From the NCBI RefSeq assembly GCF_000182565.1, contig NW_015971541.1, positions 1-64,000 of the forward strand: a stretch of 64,000 nt of DNA, written 5' to 3'. The position numbers and the translations under genes were made by a program. Source of the DNA: Spizellomyces punctatus DAOM BR117. Lineage: Eukaryota > Chytridiomycota > Chytridiomycetes > Spizellomycetales > Spizellomycetaceae. The notes under the pieces are model-generated. The model saw only the letters and a program-made list of their open reading frames with translations. It was not told the origin of the DNA and did not search any database. Each line of letters opens with the position of its first letter. Within the stretch, counting starts at the first letter, position 1. Below, in pieces: positions 22,501-35,900 of this stretch.

Positions 22501-23997
22501 AAAGCAATGATGGAGACGGGCCCTGTGGAGGGCAGGGTGGAGCTGACTCCAATTCAGCACTGGTTTTTGGAATGGAAGCCGGTGAATCCCGATCATTACA
22601 ATCAAACCTTCCTCCTCATTCCCAATCAAAGATTGCTTCCAGAAACGGTTACCCAGACGATGAACGCTCTTGTCGCTCACCACGATATGCTTCGGGCGCG
22701 GTTCACTCTGGACCGGGAGGCAGGTACAATGGAGCAACGTATTCTCAACCTCCAAGACCATGCCCCGGTCGAGACCATGTCTTCTACCGCGGCGAACAGA
22801 ACTGAAATGCTAGAGAGGGTTTATGCGATTCAGCGAACGCTGAATTTGGCAGACGGGCCTATCATCGCCGCTGGATTGATCGATATGACGGATGGCCAGC
22901 AGCGGCTCGTCATAACCGTCCATCATTTGGTCATGGATCTGGTGTCCTGGCGCATCTTGCTCGAAGACTTCCAAAACCTTTATACCGGTGTGGATGGGCT
23001 GCCCCCCAAGACGACTTCATTTCAGACTTGGGCTCTCAAGCAAGCCGAGTACGCGCAAACCCTCGACCCCGAGTCATGGCCCAATACCTTCCCCACCCAG
23101 CCGCCAATACCTTCCGATTTTGCGGGCAATCCGACGCAGAAGAACCGCGCGAGCACGATGCACCGCCTTACTGTCGAGGTCCCGGCGACGACGGTGGAGA
23201 AGATCTTCTCTCAGGCCTTGCCTTTCTACCAATGCACTGTATTGGAGATTCTCGTGGCGGCATTAGCTCTTGCGTACGGCCAGCAGTTCGACCGCGACGT
23301 GTTTGCTGTCGATCTGGAAGGGCACGGACGCGAGCCTTGGGATGACGCTCTGGACACCTCACGAACTCTGGGATGGTTTACAACCACATTTCCAGTCTGC
23401 CTGCGCGCTCGTAACGTTGCAATGGATCAAGAAGGACACATGCCATTTGTAGATACCATAAAGAAAACGATTCGAGGCCTCCCGCTCAAAGGTCTTCCTT
23501 ACGGAGCTATGAGGTACCTGTCCAACAAGCCTTCAGCAAAGACGTTCGTTACCACACACCCTACTTCCGAAATCATATACAACTATTACGGGGCGTTCTC
23601 TCAACTGGAAGACAAGGCTAGCCTGCTTAGACTGGCCGGAGAAGAATATGCCAATGGGGAAGATGACTACGACGACTGCGAAATGAACCGATATCGATTC
23701 AGTATAGAAACCATCCAGCAGAACGGCATCCTAGAAACCCGTTTCTTGTACAGTGCGGCCGACTTTAGAGAAGAGACTGTGAGTGCTTTCGCTGCCAAGT
23801 GGCTGATGTTTCTCGACGTTTTCGTCGATGTTACCCATGTCCCCAGCTCTTCAGCGGACATTTCGATCGCCGACTCGACGGTGGTCAATGAAGCTCCACT
23901 CCGCCCATTTGAATTGCTCGGCATGGGGGAGGCTGAGGGACGTGCTTTTCTTCAAAATTTCCTCGAGGACCACCCGATTGATATGGATGATATAAAG
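19573..23997 (+). other. NRPS module 1: partial C, A1, T1, epimerase E1
   Basis: The first ~255 residues resemble only the C-terminal half of a condensation domain. No HHxxxDG motif precedes them, so no donor-site catalysis is expected. A1 spans about 20475-22190 (YTSGTTGRPKG across an intron, NGYGPAE, YNTGDLGR). T1 carries its serine in GGDSIS at about 22,363. E1 (about 22500-23960) shows HHLVMDLVSWR and EGHGRE, the epimerase signatures, so residue 1 should be passed on as the D isomer. Confidence 0.85.
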
Positions 23998-26900
23998 GTA
24001 GGTCTGCCCTCAGCGCTTTGGTGTGGACCACTTGGCTCTCAGTAGTTAATCCTGTTTGCCGCATTAGGATGCAATGCCCTGTGTCCCGTTGCAGTCTGCC
24101 ATTGTGGCGGCCACAAAGCTAGACAGTTCCCAATACACCTGGCAAACGGTGTACAAGATTCATGGCTCATTGGATTCCGCCCGGTTCGAAAGTGCCTGGA
24201 GGGAGATCATCCATGCCAATGATATGCTCCGGACGACCTGCGGTTGGACCGCGGACTTGCATGGAGATACTAATGCAGTCCAGGTACTGTTGAAAAGCGA
24301 CCGATCTGAGTGGAAGAACATCGTTTGCGGAGAAGAAGGTATGGAAGCGACCCTGAAAGAGTATTTAAAATCAGACGAAGCCCGTGGTTTCCCTTCCGGC
24401 GACCCGTTCGTGCGGGCCTGTCTTTTATCCAAACCTGGGGAGCCATCTAGGTTAATTGTGACCGTCCACCATTCTATCATTGATCAGTGGTCCTTGAACA
24501 TGGTGGTTGATGACCTCCGTATACGATATCATGGCGGCATTCCAGCACCTTACACTTCATTCGCAAACTTCACCAAGTACATGATGGAGGAAGATTGGTC
24601 GAGAGCCAAATTATTCTGGACGGAGTATCTCCGGGGAACGAAGCGTGTGGAGTTTCCAAGGTCAGGGAGCTTCTGCTGCTCTCATGGACTATTGTCCGCT
24701 TTCTTCTCAAATTCCATTCGTAGATCACTCCCCAACGTCGCATGTCGGGCGACGAGGCATTTTGAAGCAAACATCTTGCTCGAGCTTGGTAACTTTGCTC
24801 GCGCTAAGGGCATAGCTGCGTCTGTACTGGTCAACGCAGCTTGGAGCATAGCTCTTAGCGCTCGTTCCGGAAAGAAGGACGTGGTTTTTGGCACTGTCTT
24901 TTCCGGGCGCTCTGCTCCGTTGGACGGAATCGAGCGGATTTGTGGGCCGTGTTTGAACACAGTGCCATTCAGGGCCACGATTTCTCATGGGACCACCATC
25001 ATTGACTTTTTGAAGGGACTACAGAGAGCATCTTCAGACATTATGGAATTTGAGTCGACACCAAAGTCGGTAGTGTCTGAAGCGGTGGGAATGGACTCGA
25101 GCAAACTGTTCAACACTTTAGTAGCTCTGCAGGTACGTGTTTACTTTATTGGACTGTATTTGGCAGGTGATGGCAAGGGATATACTAATACATTCACAGA
25201 ACGTTGCGGATTGGTCTAACAGACAGTGCACCGAGACTATTTCACTGGAAACAGAAAGCACCACTATGATCTCAGACATCTCTTTGTCCGTCGAGGTCAC
25301 TATATCCGCCGACGGCTTGAAGTTCGTGTTCCGATACGACCAGAAAGTTATTTCCCAAATTGAAATTGACCTACTCTTGCACCATCTCGCGGACGTCCTT
25401 TCGTATATGATTAATTTCCCGGATCGGCCTGTCGAGTCCATTCCCCTAGTAAGCGCTCAAGAGCACGGCATACTCCAGTCTTGGGCGCAGGGCCGCGATG
25501 CTCCCGTCCAGGGCGTCTTGCTACACGAGTTAGTGCAGTGGCGAGCGGATAACCACCCCGACACAATAGCGGCCGAGCTCTATCGTGGTGGAAAACTGAC
25601 CTACCGGCAGCTCATGGAAAACGCGAATCGCCTGGGTCATTATTTGCAACAGATGGGTGTGCGGCCTGACATGATGGTGCCAGTGTGCATGTCGAGGTCT
25701 TTTGATATGCTCGTTGGTCTCTTGGCTATTCTGGCCGCCGGTGGGGCCTACGTGCCGATTAGCGAAAAGATATCCCCTGAACGTATTCGAGACATTCTCA
25801 AAGCAACAAATGCTGCTGTAGTCGTTACAACCGAAAAGCTTTCCGGCCTCTTCCTTGCCGATTCGACTGACTCCAAGCCCAAATGCGTTTTGGTTGATGA
25901 GTTTAAGACTGAGCTTGCAAACTATCCGGCGACACCTGTGGTCACTCCTGGGCTATCTGAGGACAATCTGGCATATGTTCTTTTCACCTCAGGATCCACG
26001 GGCGAACCAAAAGGGGTAATGCTGGAACACGCCAGCGTCGTCAACTCCCTCCGTGCGCACACCCTGTGGAATGTCGGCCCACACTCTCGGGTTCTAAACG
26101 TGTCTCCGTACACCTTCGACCTTTCTGTGACGGATATATTCCTGCCTCTTATATCAGGTGGAACGGTTGTGCTTGCATCGGAAAACGATATTCAAAGCGA
26201 TTTGAGTCAGGTAATAAGGGAAGCACGTATTGACCATGTCGAGCTTGTCCCGTCGCTTGCGGATACGGTTGATCCCGCGTCGGTGCCTGAACTGAAGACA
26301 TTGGTCACCGCGGGAGAAATGTTAACAGAAGTGCTGGTGCAACGGTGGGCTTCGCGAGTCCGTTTGATCAATGGTTATGGACCAACAGGTACGTCTCCCT
26401 TCGCAGCATTCTGATATGATATCAATCCTACTCACCGCATCATCTTCAGAAACCACGATACACTCTCACATGAAGGTGGTTCAACCGAATGATTCTCCAT
26501 TACATATTGGCGCAAGCATTGGAGATGTAGCCACTTACATCTTGAAGGATGACCTCAGCCCGGTGCCTGTTGGGGTTGAAGGCGAGGTTTACATCGGTGG
26601 AACCCAAGTGTGCAGAGGATACCTAAACGGGACTGATTTGGACAAAGAGGCATTTGTATCCAACCCTTACAAGAAGGGTGGACGTCTGTATCGCACCGGC
26701 GACATTGCGCGCTTCCGACCTGACGGGACTCTGGAATTCGTGAGACGCAGAGGAAATCAAGTCAAAGTCAACGGTTTACGAATTGACCTAGAAGCGATTG
26801 ACAATGTCATCGCAAGAGAGGACGTCGTTGAATCCGCCGTGACTCAGCCGGTGAAGTTTAGAGGCAAACAGCTGCTTGTAGCATTCATTGTTGTTGGACA

Positions 26901-29900
26901 GAAAAGTAGCTCCGTCCGACTAGCGGTTGAGGCTCTTGAAAAGGCTATCGCTGCCAAGTTGCCCTCATACATGACACCGCGGCACTGGATTCCCCTTGAT
27001 GGTGAGAACTATATTTCATGCTGCAGGCATTGTTTTTTAATGAACGTCGCTAACATTTATGGCGTATCTCAGCGCTTCCGCTGAACGCTAATTTCAAGCT
27101 GGATCGTCGGGCCCTCCAAACGATCTTTTCGGCTGTTGATCTTGTGGCAATCAATACCCTCACGCGCGGTGCCAGCACCAGAAAACACCCTCCGGCGAGC
27201 CAACTGGAAAAGGATCTGCATGACATGTGGACTTTGACCTTGGGTCTTGAACCCTCAGATATAGGAACGAATGATTCTTTCTTCAATCTAGGAGGCGATT
27301 CTCTAGCGCTCATCAAGTTCGTCAATAATGCCCGTGCGAAAGGTCTCTCCATAACGTCATCAGATGTATGTGGTTCGTTAAAGATCCGTTGATTTTGGTA
27401 ACACCTCATTTCTCACCTTTGTGAACATAGTTTTTCGCCAACCCAACCATCGCATGTCTTGCGAAATTCCTTGAGAAAACCAGTCCCCCGGCTCCGGTCT
27501 TGACTGTCAAGCAGCAACCTAATGTGGCTGCGTTCAGCATGTTGACCCTTCCCCAACTGATGGAAATCAGTTCGAGGGACCTTCCCGCCCTAGATATCAA
27601 ACTTGAGGATATTGAGGACATCTATCCGTGCACTCCCATGCAGCGAAGCCTAGTGGCTGCGACAATAACGGGTGAGAGAGCCTCTTATCTCTCACAGATA
27701 GTCTACGAGTTTGAGAAGACACCGAATATCGATCGTTTCAAGAAAGCCTGGCGCGAGGTGATCCGTTCCAACCCGATTTTAAGGACGCTTTTTGTCGTCC
27801 CTCAGACAACCTCGAGCGACCTTCAATGCCTGCAAGTTGTAATGCGCGATGACCTCTCGTCGTGGACCGAGCATCAAATAACAGAGGGAGAAGAGCTAGA
27901 GAAGATTTTGTCCCAAGATCTGGAGAAAGGAGTGAAGCTCGGCTCGCCCTTCATGCGCTTTGCTCTGGTTCGTGCCCCTTCCGCAAACGTCAAGTTCATC
28001 TGGACCATTCACCACGCGCTATACGATGGATGGTCGACGAACATGATATTGGACGACCTAGAAGCTGCCTGTCGCGGTGAAGCGTTAACATTGCGGCCGG
28101 CCTATAAGGGATTCGTTCAATATTTGGTCCAGCAAGACAGGGAGAAGGCTGCCGAATTCTGGAGACAACAGTTGAAGGACTTTGCGGGAATGACCTTCCC
28201 GCGGTCGCCGTCATCCACCTACCAAGCGAAGAGTACCGGGAACTTGACCTGTGCCGTTAATGTGGATTTGGGCAAACATGCCAGGGAGCTTGGCGTTACG
28301 ATCTCAACTATTTTCCGTGCAACGTGGGCCCTTGTTCTTGCTTCCCATGCCAACACGAATGATGTGTCGTTCGCCTGCGTTAGTTCAGGACGCAGTGTTC
28401 CGGTAGACGATATTGAGTATATCAACGGCCCATGCATTACATGCGTCCCGGTCCGAGTCGTTTTGGACAAAAGCATGACTGCTACGAACTTCTTGCAGGT
28501 GCTACAGAAGCACCACCTTGACATGATGCAATATGAACATTGCAGTCTGATGGACGTGCTGAATTGCGGGCCTGGCTTGTCTGGCTTGAGCGGGCTGTTT
28601 ACGACCATGCTGGTGATTCAAAATCAACCCGAAGCTGTAAAAGACATGGACGCATCTGGTCTCAAATTTCTCAGAGCCGAGATGGGCATGGACAGTGGAC
28701 TCTGCCTTGAGCTTAAGAAAACCGACTCAGGATGGATGGTGGTGGTTGATTTTGATGAGGAGATTATTACTGAAGGAGAGCTCAAATGGATCATGGCTCA
28801 CGTCTGTCACGGCATCAAAGATCTGGTTCAACGCCCTAACGCCGCGCTCCGGGACATCCAGTTGAGCAGCCTGGAAGAAATGGAATTTCAGCGTACCCAA
28901 TGGGGTCGGCAGATCGTAGAGGTTGACGCGGATCTGTGCATTCATCAACTTGTTGAACGTCAGGTCGCGCGAACACCGCATAAAAATGCCGTAGAGTTTC
29001 TGAACGGCCCAACTTTGACGTATGCCGAGTTGAACTGTCGCAGCAACCTCCTCGCACGTCACTTGCAAGAAATTGGCGTTGGTCCAGAGGTCCTTGTGCC
29101 CATATGTGTTGGACGATGCATTGAAATGGTCATCGCGGTCCTTGGAGTGCTCAAGGCTGGTGGCGCTTACGTTCCGCTCGATCCCGATATTCCAGCGAAG
29201 AGGATCAACTTCATCATCGAGCAGACGAAGAGCACATTAGTGGTGACAACATCGAACCTTGTGTCCATCCTGCAAGCTACTCTGGAGGCAAACGTCATGG
29301 CGGTGGAACATGTTTTGTCTGACGATCCAGGCACACCTGTCGAGAACTTCAGCGTTCCCTCGCTCTCGTCAAGCAACCTTGCGTACATAATCTATACCAG
29401 CGGCTCCACCGGCGACCCGAAAGGAGTCATGATCCCCCATCGTGCAATTGTATCCGCAAGCGGCGGTTTTTGCGAGCGGTACTCTCATGGTGAAAGCGAC
29501 CGCCGCTTGAACTATGCCACTTTCACGTTCGACGACTGTGTTATGGATTTTTTTGCAACGTTGAGGACAGGTAAGGAAGACAGTTATCGTTCCGCAAAAG
29601 GTTCGGATCACTCAGTCAATGCTGTCCCCTAGGTGGCACGATCTGTATGGCCTCCAGGGAAGACCTTACAACCGACTTGGATGGCGTCATCGCCGAAATG
29701 AAGGTGACTTTCCTGGCTGCTACACCGTCTGTACTTGCCCTGCTTGATCCACGGCGGGTCCCTACCATGCGGGCTATGGATATTGGTGGGGAGCCTATGA
29801 TGCAGGAGCTTGTTGAACGCTGGGGAGGATTGGTTCATCTTGGTAATGGTTACGGACCGACGGAAACCTGCTGTCTCAGTCACTCCCACCGGCATTATAG

Positions 29901-32900
29901 CGACGAAAAGAACATTCATTTGATTGGGTATCCTTATCGAGAAGTTGCTCAGTACCTTCTCGACGACAAACTCAAGCCTGTACCTATTGGGTGCGTGGGG
30001 GAGATTTGTTTAGCAGGTCCGCAGCTGGGACGAGGATATCTGGGTCACCCAGAATTGACTTCCAAGGCATGGATTAACCATCCCCAGTTGGGATTGATAT
30101 ACCGAAGCGGCGATCTTGGGCGCTACTGGTACGACGGCCAGCTTATTATCTTAGGACGACAAGATGATCAAGTGAAGCTGCATGGATTACGGATCGAGCT
30201 TGGCGAAATTGAAAACGTTCTGTTAAGAGCACAAGAAGTCAAATATCTTGCGGCAGTCGTGATGACCCTTGCTGGAGAAAATGACAAAAGCCTTGTGTGC
30301 TTCTACGACCTGCACAGGTATCGAGATGAAAACCACAAATGCACTTTCCTCCCGTCAAACGACTTCGTGCAATCAGTCACTGGCGGTTTGATTACTCTCG
30401 CTCGGTCTGCGCTGCCCTATTACATGGTCCCATCCATGTGGGTCCCAATGACGCGGTTGCCCCTCAACAAGAATGGTAAGATTGACAAAAAGAAGCTTAA
30501 GCAGCTCACAGTGGTTCGCTCTAACAGAGAGACTGCCGAGTTGGAAAACCCGCAAAGCGACACTGAGCAGGAGATTTTTAACATCGTGAAAAAGCTGGTT
30601 GGGAATGAACACTTCGGTGTAGATGACGTCTGGTGGACAGTTGGTCTAAACTCGCTGTCGATGATTCGATTTGTGGGAACACTGAGGACCTCATTTCCTT
30701 CATCAGGTTTGACGATAACTGATCTTGTACCAAATGCAACTATCCGGCAACTCGCGGTTTACATAGACAAGTACGGGGGTCGAGGAGGGGGTGACACGAA
30801 CGCAGAAGCGAACTCACAAACAACAACCGAAGAGCGCTCGATGCTAGCGGACATAGGTCATGGCCGTTTCCCCGCCTCATTTACTCAAGAGCGAATGTGG
30901 CTAGCGCAGCAAATTTGGAATGACAGCACCTACCATATCCCAGAGCTAATGCGAGTTCGCCAACCGCTAAAGCCGGATCTTCTGATCAAATCAATGCACC
31001 TAGTGTGCCAGCAAAATGCGATTCTCCGAACCACGTTTGAATTCGATGGGGACAATGTGATGCAAATTGTAAATAAGAAGATTGACTATGAATTCAAGTC
31101 GCTTGACCTGACCGCGGAGGGCGATCCTCTTGCAGCGCTTCGAAAGCTATGCGCAGAGGACAATGCCACACTTTTCAACCTCAGCGATAAACCCGCCGTT
31201 AGATTCATGATCTTCGAGTTGGGCAGTAATGATTACGCTGTTTACCTCAATGTTCATCATATCATTGCAGATGAGTGGACCTTCGCTCTTTTACTGAACG
31301 AGCTCTCCCACACGTACGCGATACTCATACAACAGAAAGCGGACGTTGGTATCGGTCATGCCTCGTTGGAGTACGTCGATTTTACATTAGGGCAACGACG
31401 CCACCTGTCGGAGGTTGAAAGCCAGCAATTGGACTTCTGGGGAAATGCACTCAAGGACGTGGTCCCCGCAAAATTTCCGTCGTTGCAGAGCAACAAGATA
31501 GATGATAAGTCAGCAGCGAATAACGAAGAGCTTTTCCTGGACCCCGTAGTCGTGGAGGCGTTTCTAGCCGTCTGCAAAAGCCAAAATGCATCCCCTTACG
31601 TAGGCTGGCTGTCCCTTTTCCAAATTCTTGTTTACCGCTATTGTCAATCGACGGATTTCGCCATTTTGACACCTGTCACAAATCGAGCAGCGATTTACGC
31701 GGACGTGATGGGCTGCTTCCTGAACACGCTTGCGATCAGCACGAGACTTGAACCTGACCTCCCGTTTGTCAACTACCTCCGACAAAACATGCAAGTTGTG
31801 AACGAGCATCTGGCTAACATGGATGTACCCTTCGAAAGAGTCATCAGCGAAGTGTACGGAAAGGAAGCACGGCTAATGTTGTCGGAGTTCCAGGTTATGT
31901 TTGCCTACGTTACCGACAACAAATACGTCGCGGATCAGCAGAACATCTTCCAAGACGCGGAGCAGCTGCCTATTAATACCGAGCGAAGGGGATATTACGA
32001 TGTAGCTCTCTCTCTCGTAGAAGGTCGCGGAGAAAATCAAGTCTCAATTAGAATTGAGTGTAACGGGCACTTGTATGACTCCAGGTACATCCGAGCACTC
32101 GCGGGACACTTCCAAGAATTGTTGCTGTCCATTACGAGGAAACCTTCGACGGCCATCGGCTCACTGCGGATGGTCCCAAAAGAGGAAGAGAACTTACTCA
32201 TCAGAAACGAGTATGTGTGCAACACCTGCGATGAGACCGAAACGTTTCATGGCTTGTTTGAAAGGCAGTGCATTAAGACCCCTCATTCAATCGCCCTGGA
32301 GCATCTTGATGGCAGAAGTGTGACGTATGCGGAACTAGATGCGAAGGTAGATGACCGTTCGAGCTGCGTCCGGTTGCTTTTCCTCCGAACTCACTGACAA
32401 ATCCCATTTTCAGGCCAATTCAATTGCGCGGTTCCTGCGATCCGAAGGCGTTCCCCTTGAAACACCTATAGTGTTATGCCTCGACAAATGCTTCGACGCC
32501 GTGTGGTGGATGTTGGGAGTTACTAAAGCTGGGTGTTGCTGGGTACCAATAGAGCCTGCAGCCGTAGCCGAGAAACAAGATCTGATCATTCGCGCGGCGA
32601 AGGCACCATTTGTTGTCACAACCACCAAATACTCGGCTGACTTCCGCCGCGCAGGACACAGAGCTATCGAAGTGGACGTAGAGGACATTGTTTCGAAAAT
32701 GCCAACCTCGCCGGTTGAAGCACTGCACGTAACATCGGGCTTGTTGGCATATATTCTCTTTACCTCGGGGACCACGGGAACACCAAAAGGTGTCATGGTG
32801 GAGCATCGGGCTGCTGTTAAGTTTATCGACCTTTGCGCAGACGAGCTTGGAACGACTGAAAGTACTCGCGCCCTCAACTTTTCAACGTATACCTTCGACC

Positions 32901-35900
32901 TCTCCATCCTGGATATTTTCTGCACGCTTGCAAGAGGGGGCACCGTTTGTGTTGCACCTGCCGCGGAGATGCACGGCAATTTAGCAGCAGTAGTTCGAAA
33001 CCTTTCTGCGAACGCTCTCACTCTCACACCCACCGTGATATCCCTGCTCTCTCCGGAAGAAGTTCCATCTCTGAAAGTTCTTTGCTCAGCAGGCGAGCCT
33101 ATCACGCAGACGATTGTGGCGACGTGGTTCCCATATCTCGACAGGCTTCTTAATGCGTATGGTGAGTGCGGACTGCACATTTGACACCTCTAAATAATTT
33201 TGCTAATTCCAGTGTAGGTCCCACGGAAACGGCAGTTACAACTATTTGTCGGCCGGATCCGTCCACGTTTCCTACCATTATCGGAGGGGCTGTCGGTTCC
33301 AGCTTATGCCTAGTCGTCGATGAAAGGATGAATCTAGTGCCCATTGGCGTCAGTGGCCAGTTAGCGGTAGGAGGAGGTCATTTGGCGAGGGGCTACCTCA
33401 ACCGGGCAGATCTCACCAGGGAGAAATTCATCGACAATCCTTTTGTGCCCAGAACACGCATGTATCTGACAGGTAAGCAACGGGCCCCTTGGAAGGTCTC
33501 CTGCGGATTTAAGTTTAAGTTGATCGTCACACTTCCGCGCCTTAGGTGACCGTGTCAGATTGCACGCCAATGGGCAGTTTGAATATTTTGGTCGCATCGA
33601 CAATCAGGTGAAAATAAACGGTCGACGGACGGAGCTAGGTGAAATCGAGCACGCAATCTTGGAGGTCCGCTGCGTTCGAAATGCATGTGTTGTCTTGCAA
33701 ACCGGAGACAATGCCTCTCTTATCGGCTACGTTACATTCAAAGATGTTAGCGGAACTGTTGCCCAGATAACGGACGGATCAAAGGATCAAGACCTGGAAG
33801 CTATCCGATCTCTCTTGAGGAAGAAACTCCCACCGTACATGGTACCGCGAAAATTGATACCGATGGCAGATTTCCCTCTGAGCAAGGCTGGCAAGATCGA
33901 CCGCGGCAAACTCCGGTCATGGAGGTTCCTTGAACAAAAGCCAGCGCAAGCACAGAGTGATAGAAAAAGAGAATCCAAGGACTACGAGCACGAATTGCTG
34001 GGGCTTGTGGCTCAGATCGTGAACAGTGCGGACATCGACCCAGACGATGACTTGTCCGCGGTCGGTTTGGATTCTTACGGCATGATGCGCCTGATGCTAC
34101 GTATACGAAAGACCTACCAAGTGGAATTGACGGTGTCCGAAATTCAGAAGTGTTCCTCCGTAGGCTCTCTTTGTAATTTGATTTCCCGCAAAAGAGAGTC
34201 CGGTCACAACGACAAACAATCAGCTTTGGAGATTTCCCTACTCCGAACGATAGCTGACTTACTCAAGTATGACGTGATTGAGGCGGAAGACAATTTAATT
34301 GCCAATGGATTAGAATCATATGCCATCATGCGACTTATTTCGCGAGTCAGGAAGGAGTTTAACATGGACTTGACGATTTCGGAGGTGTCAGCAAACCCCT
34401 CGGTCCGCTCACTCGCTGCACTTATCAGCAGGAAGCGACATCCACGCTCTGACACTGTATCCGAAGAATCTGCTACGATTGCCCAGGAGAAACAATATCC
34501 AGCATCCTACACCCAAGAGCGCATGTGGGCAGCGCAGATAGCCCACGGCGACAATGCCTATCACTTGGCCAAGCTGGTTGTCGTGGAATCCCTGTTGGAT
34601 TGCGAGCTCCTCGTCAAAGCGATGGAGGCTGCCTGCCGGAGACACACCATCATGCGGACGACTTACAAGCTAAATTCTGATTTTTCGGAACTAGTGCAGG
34701 TCATCAGGAGGAATCTGCCTCTTAACTTTGAGATCGTTGACCTGGCTCAATCTGCGGATGCCGTTGAGGAAATGAAATCTCAATGCCGAGCGGACAACCT
34801 GATTCTGTTTGACTTATCGACTGAAGCTCCAATCAGGTTCAGAGTGTTCAAACTAGGCCAAGCAACCGGTGTCTATCTCAACATTCATCACATTGCCGTG
34901 GACGAATGGGGGCTCAACCTTTTGCTCGATGAGGTGACTTTGATTTACCACCATTTGGTAGCAGGCCGATCGGTGAGCCTGGAGCCCGCCATGCAATTTG
35001 TACCTCTTACTTTGAGGCATCGCCAGCTTCTTGAGGCGAACAACAGAGAGCTCTGGAACACCCAGTCTCGCTTTGCTTCATATCATGTGAGATACCCACC
35101 ATTGATCTGTCGGAGAGTCAACGTCTGCCGGATGGCGGCAGGGGAACTGCTGTTTGGAGTGAAGAGGTGCCTTTGGACCAGGCAGCCACAAAGCGATTCC
35201 TGGAGCTCTGCTCAAACGCAGCGGTCTCTCCTTTCACTGCATATCTTTCCCTTTTCCAGACTCTTATTGCCAGGTATGTTATACGCTATCGCGGATTTCA
35301 TGTAACTCTTACTAAACGTAATCCTTGCCAGACAAACTGGGCAGTACGATTTTGGCGTCGTGACACCTGTGAGCCTCCGTAGCAATGTTCGAGAAAGCTT
35401 TACATCTGTCGGCTGCTTCATCAATACAGTCGTGGTCCGCGCCCAGCTTGAGGAACACGACTCGTTTAAGGATGTTTTGAAGAAAACAAGGGTGAACATT
35501 AACCGAGTCCTTGAAAACAGCGACATTCCATTCGAGACGGTCATGACCTCAAAAGGGATTTCACCATCGACCTTACAGCTCATGTTCGACTTCACTACCT
35601 CGAGTGGGCCTCAAAGCGAGCATAATATTATAGCTCGTGGAACGGAGCTGGATCTAGACAGTACTACCACCGCTCACTTTGCGTTTACCTTCAATGTCGA
35701 TGCCAGGGGCAGCCCTAAAACTCCGACATTGATATCCATACAGTACGATGGCAAATTTTTTGAAGCGCAATTAGTGGAAAAGATGTTGGGAGACTACGCG
35801 AAGCTGCTCGACGTGGTAACCTCTAGTCCAGACGACCGAATTGCCACGCTCAACCAGTGCGAGGGTGAGGAGAACCTGATTCTGCGGGGTCCAGTCGCGC

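Noticed and set aside
32410-33180. 256-codon open frame on the minus strand
   Set aside because: It lies antisense to the A4 adenylation domain, which has full motif support on +. No motif in the antisense product.
35055-35110. Short intron to explain the C5 frame change
   Set aside because: Available GT...AG pairs give 27-35-bp introns, too short to be spliced. A one-base indel explains the data better.
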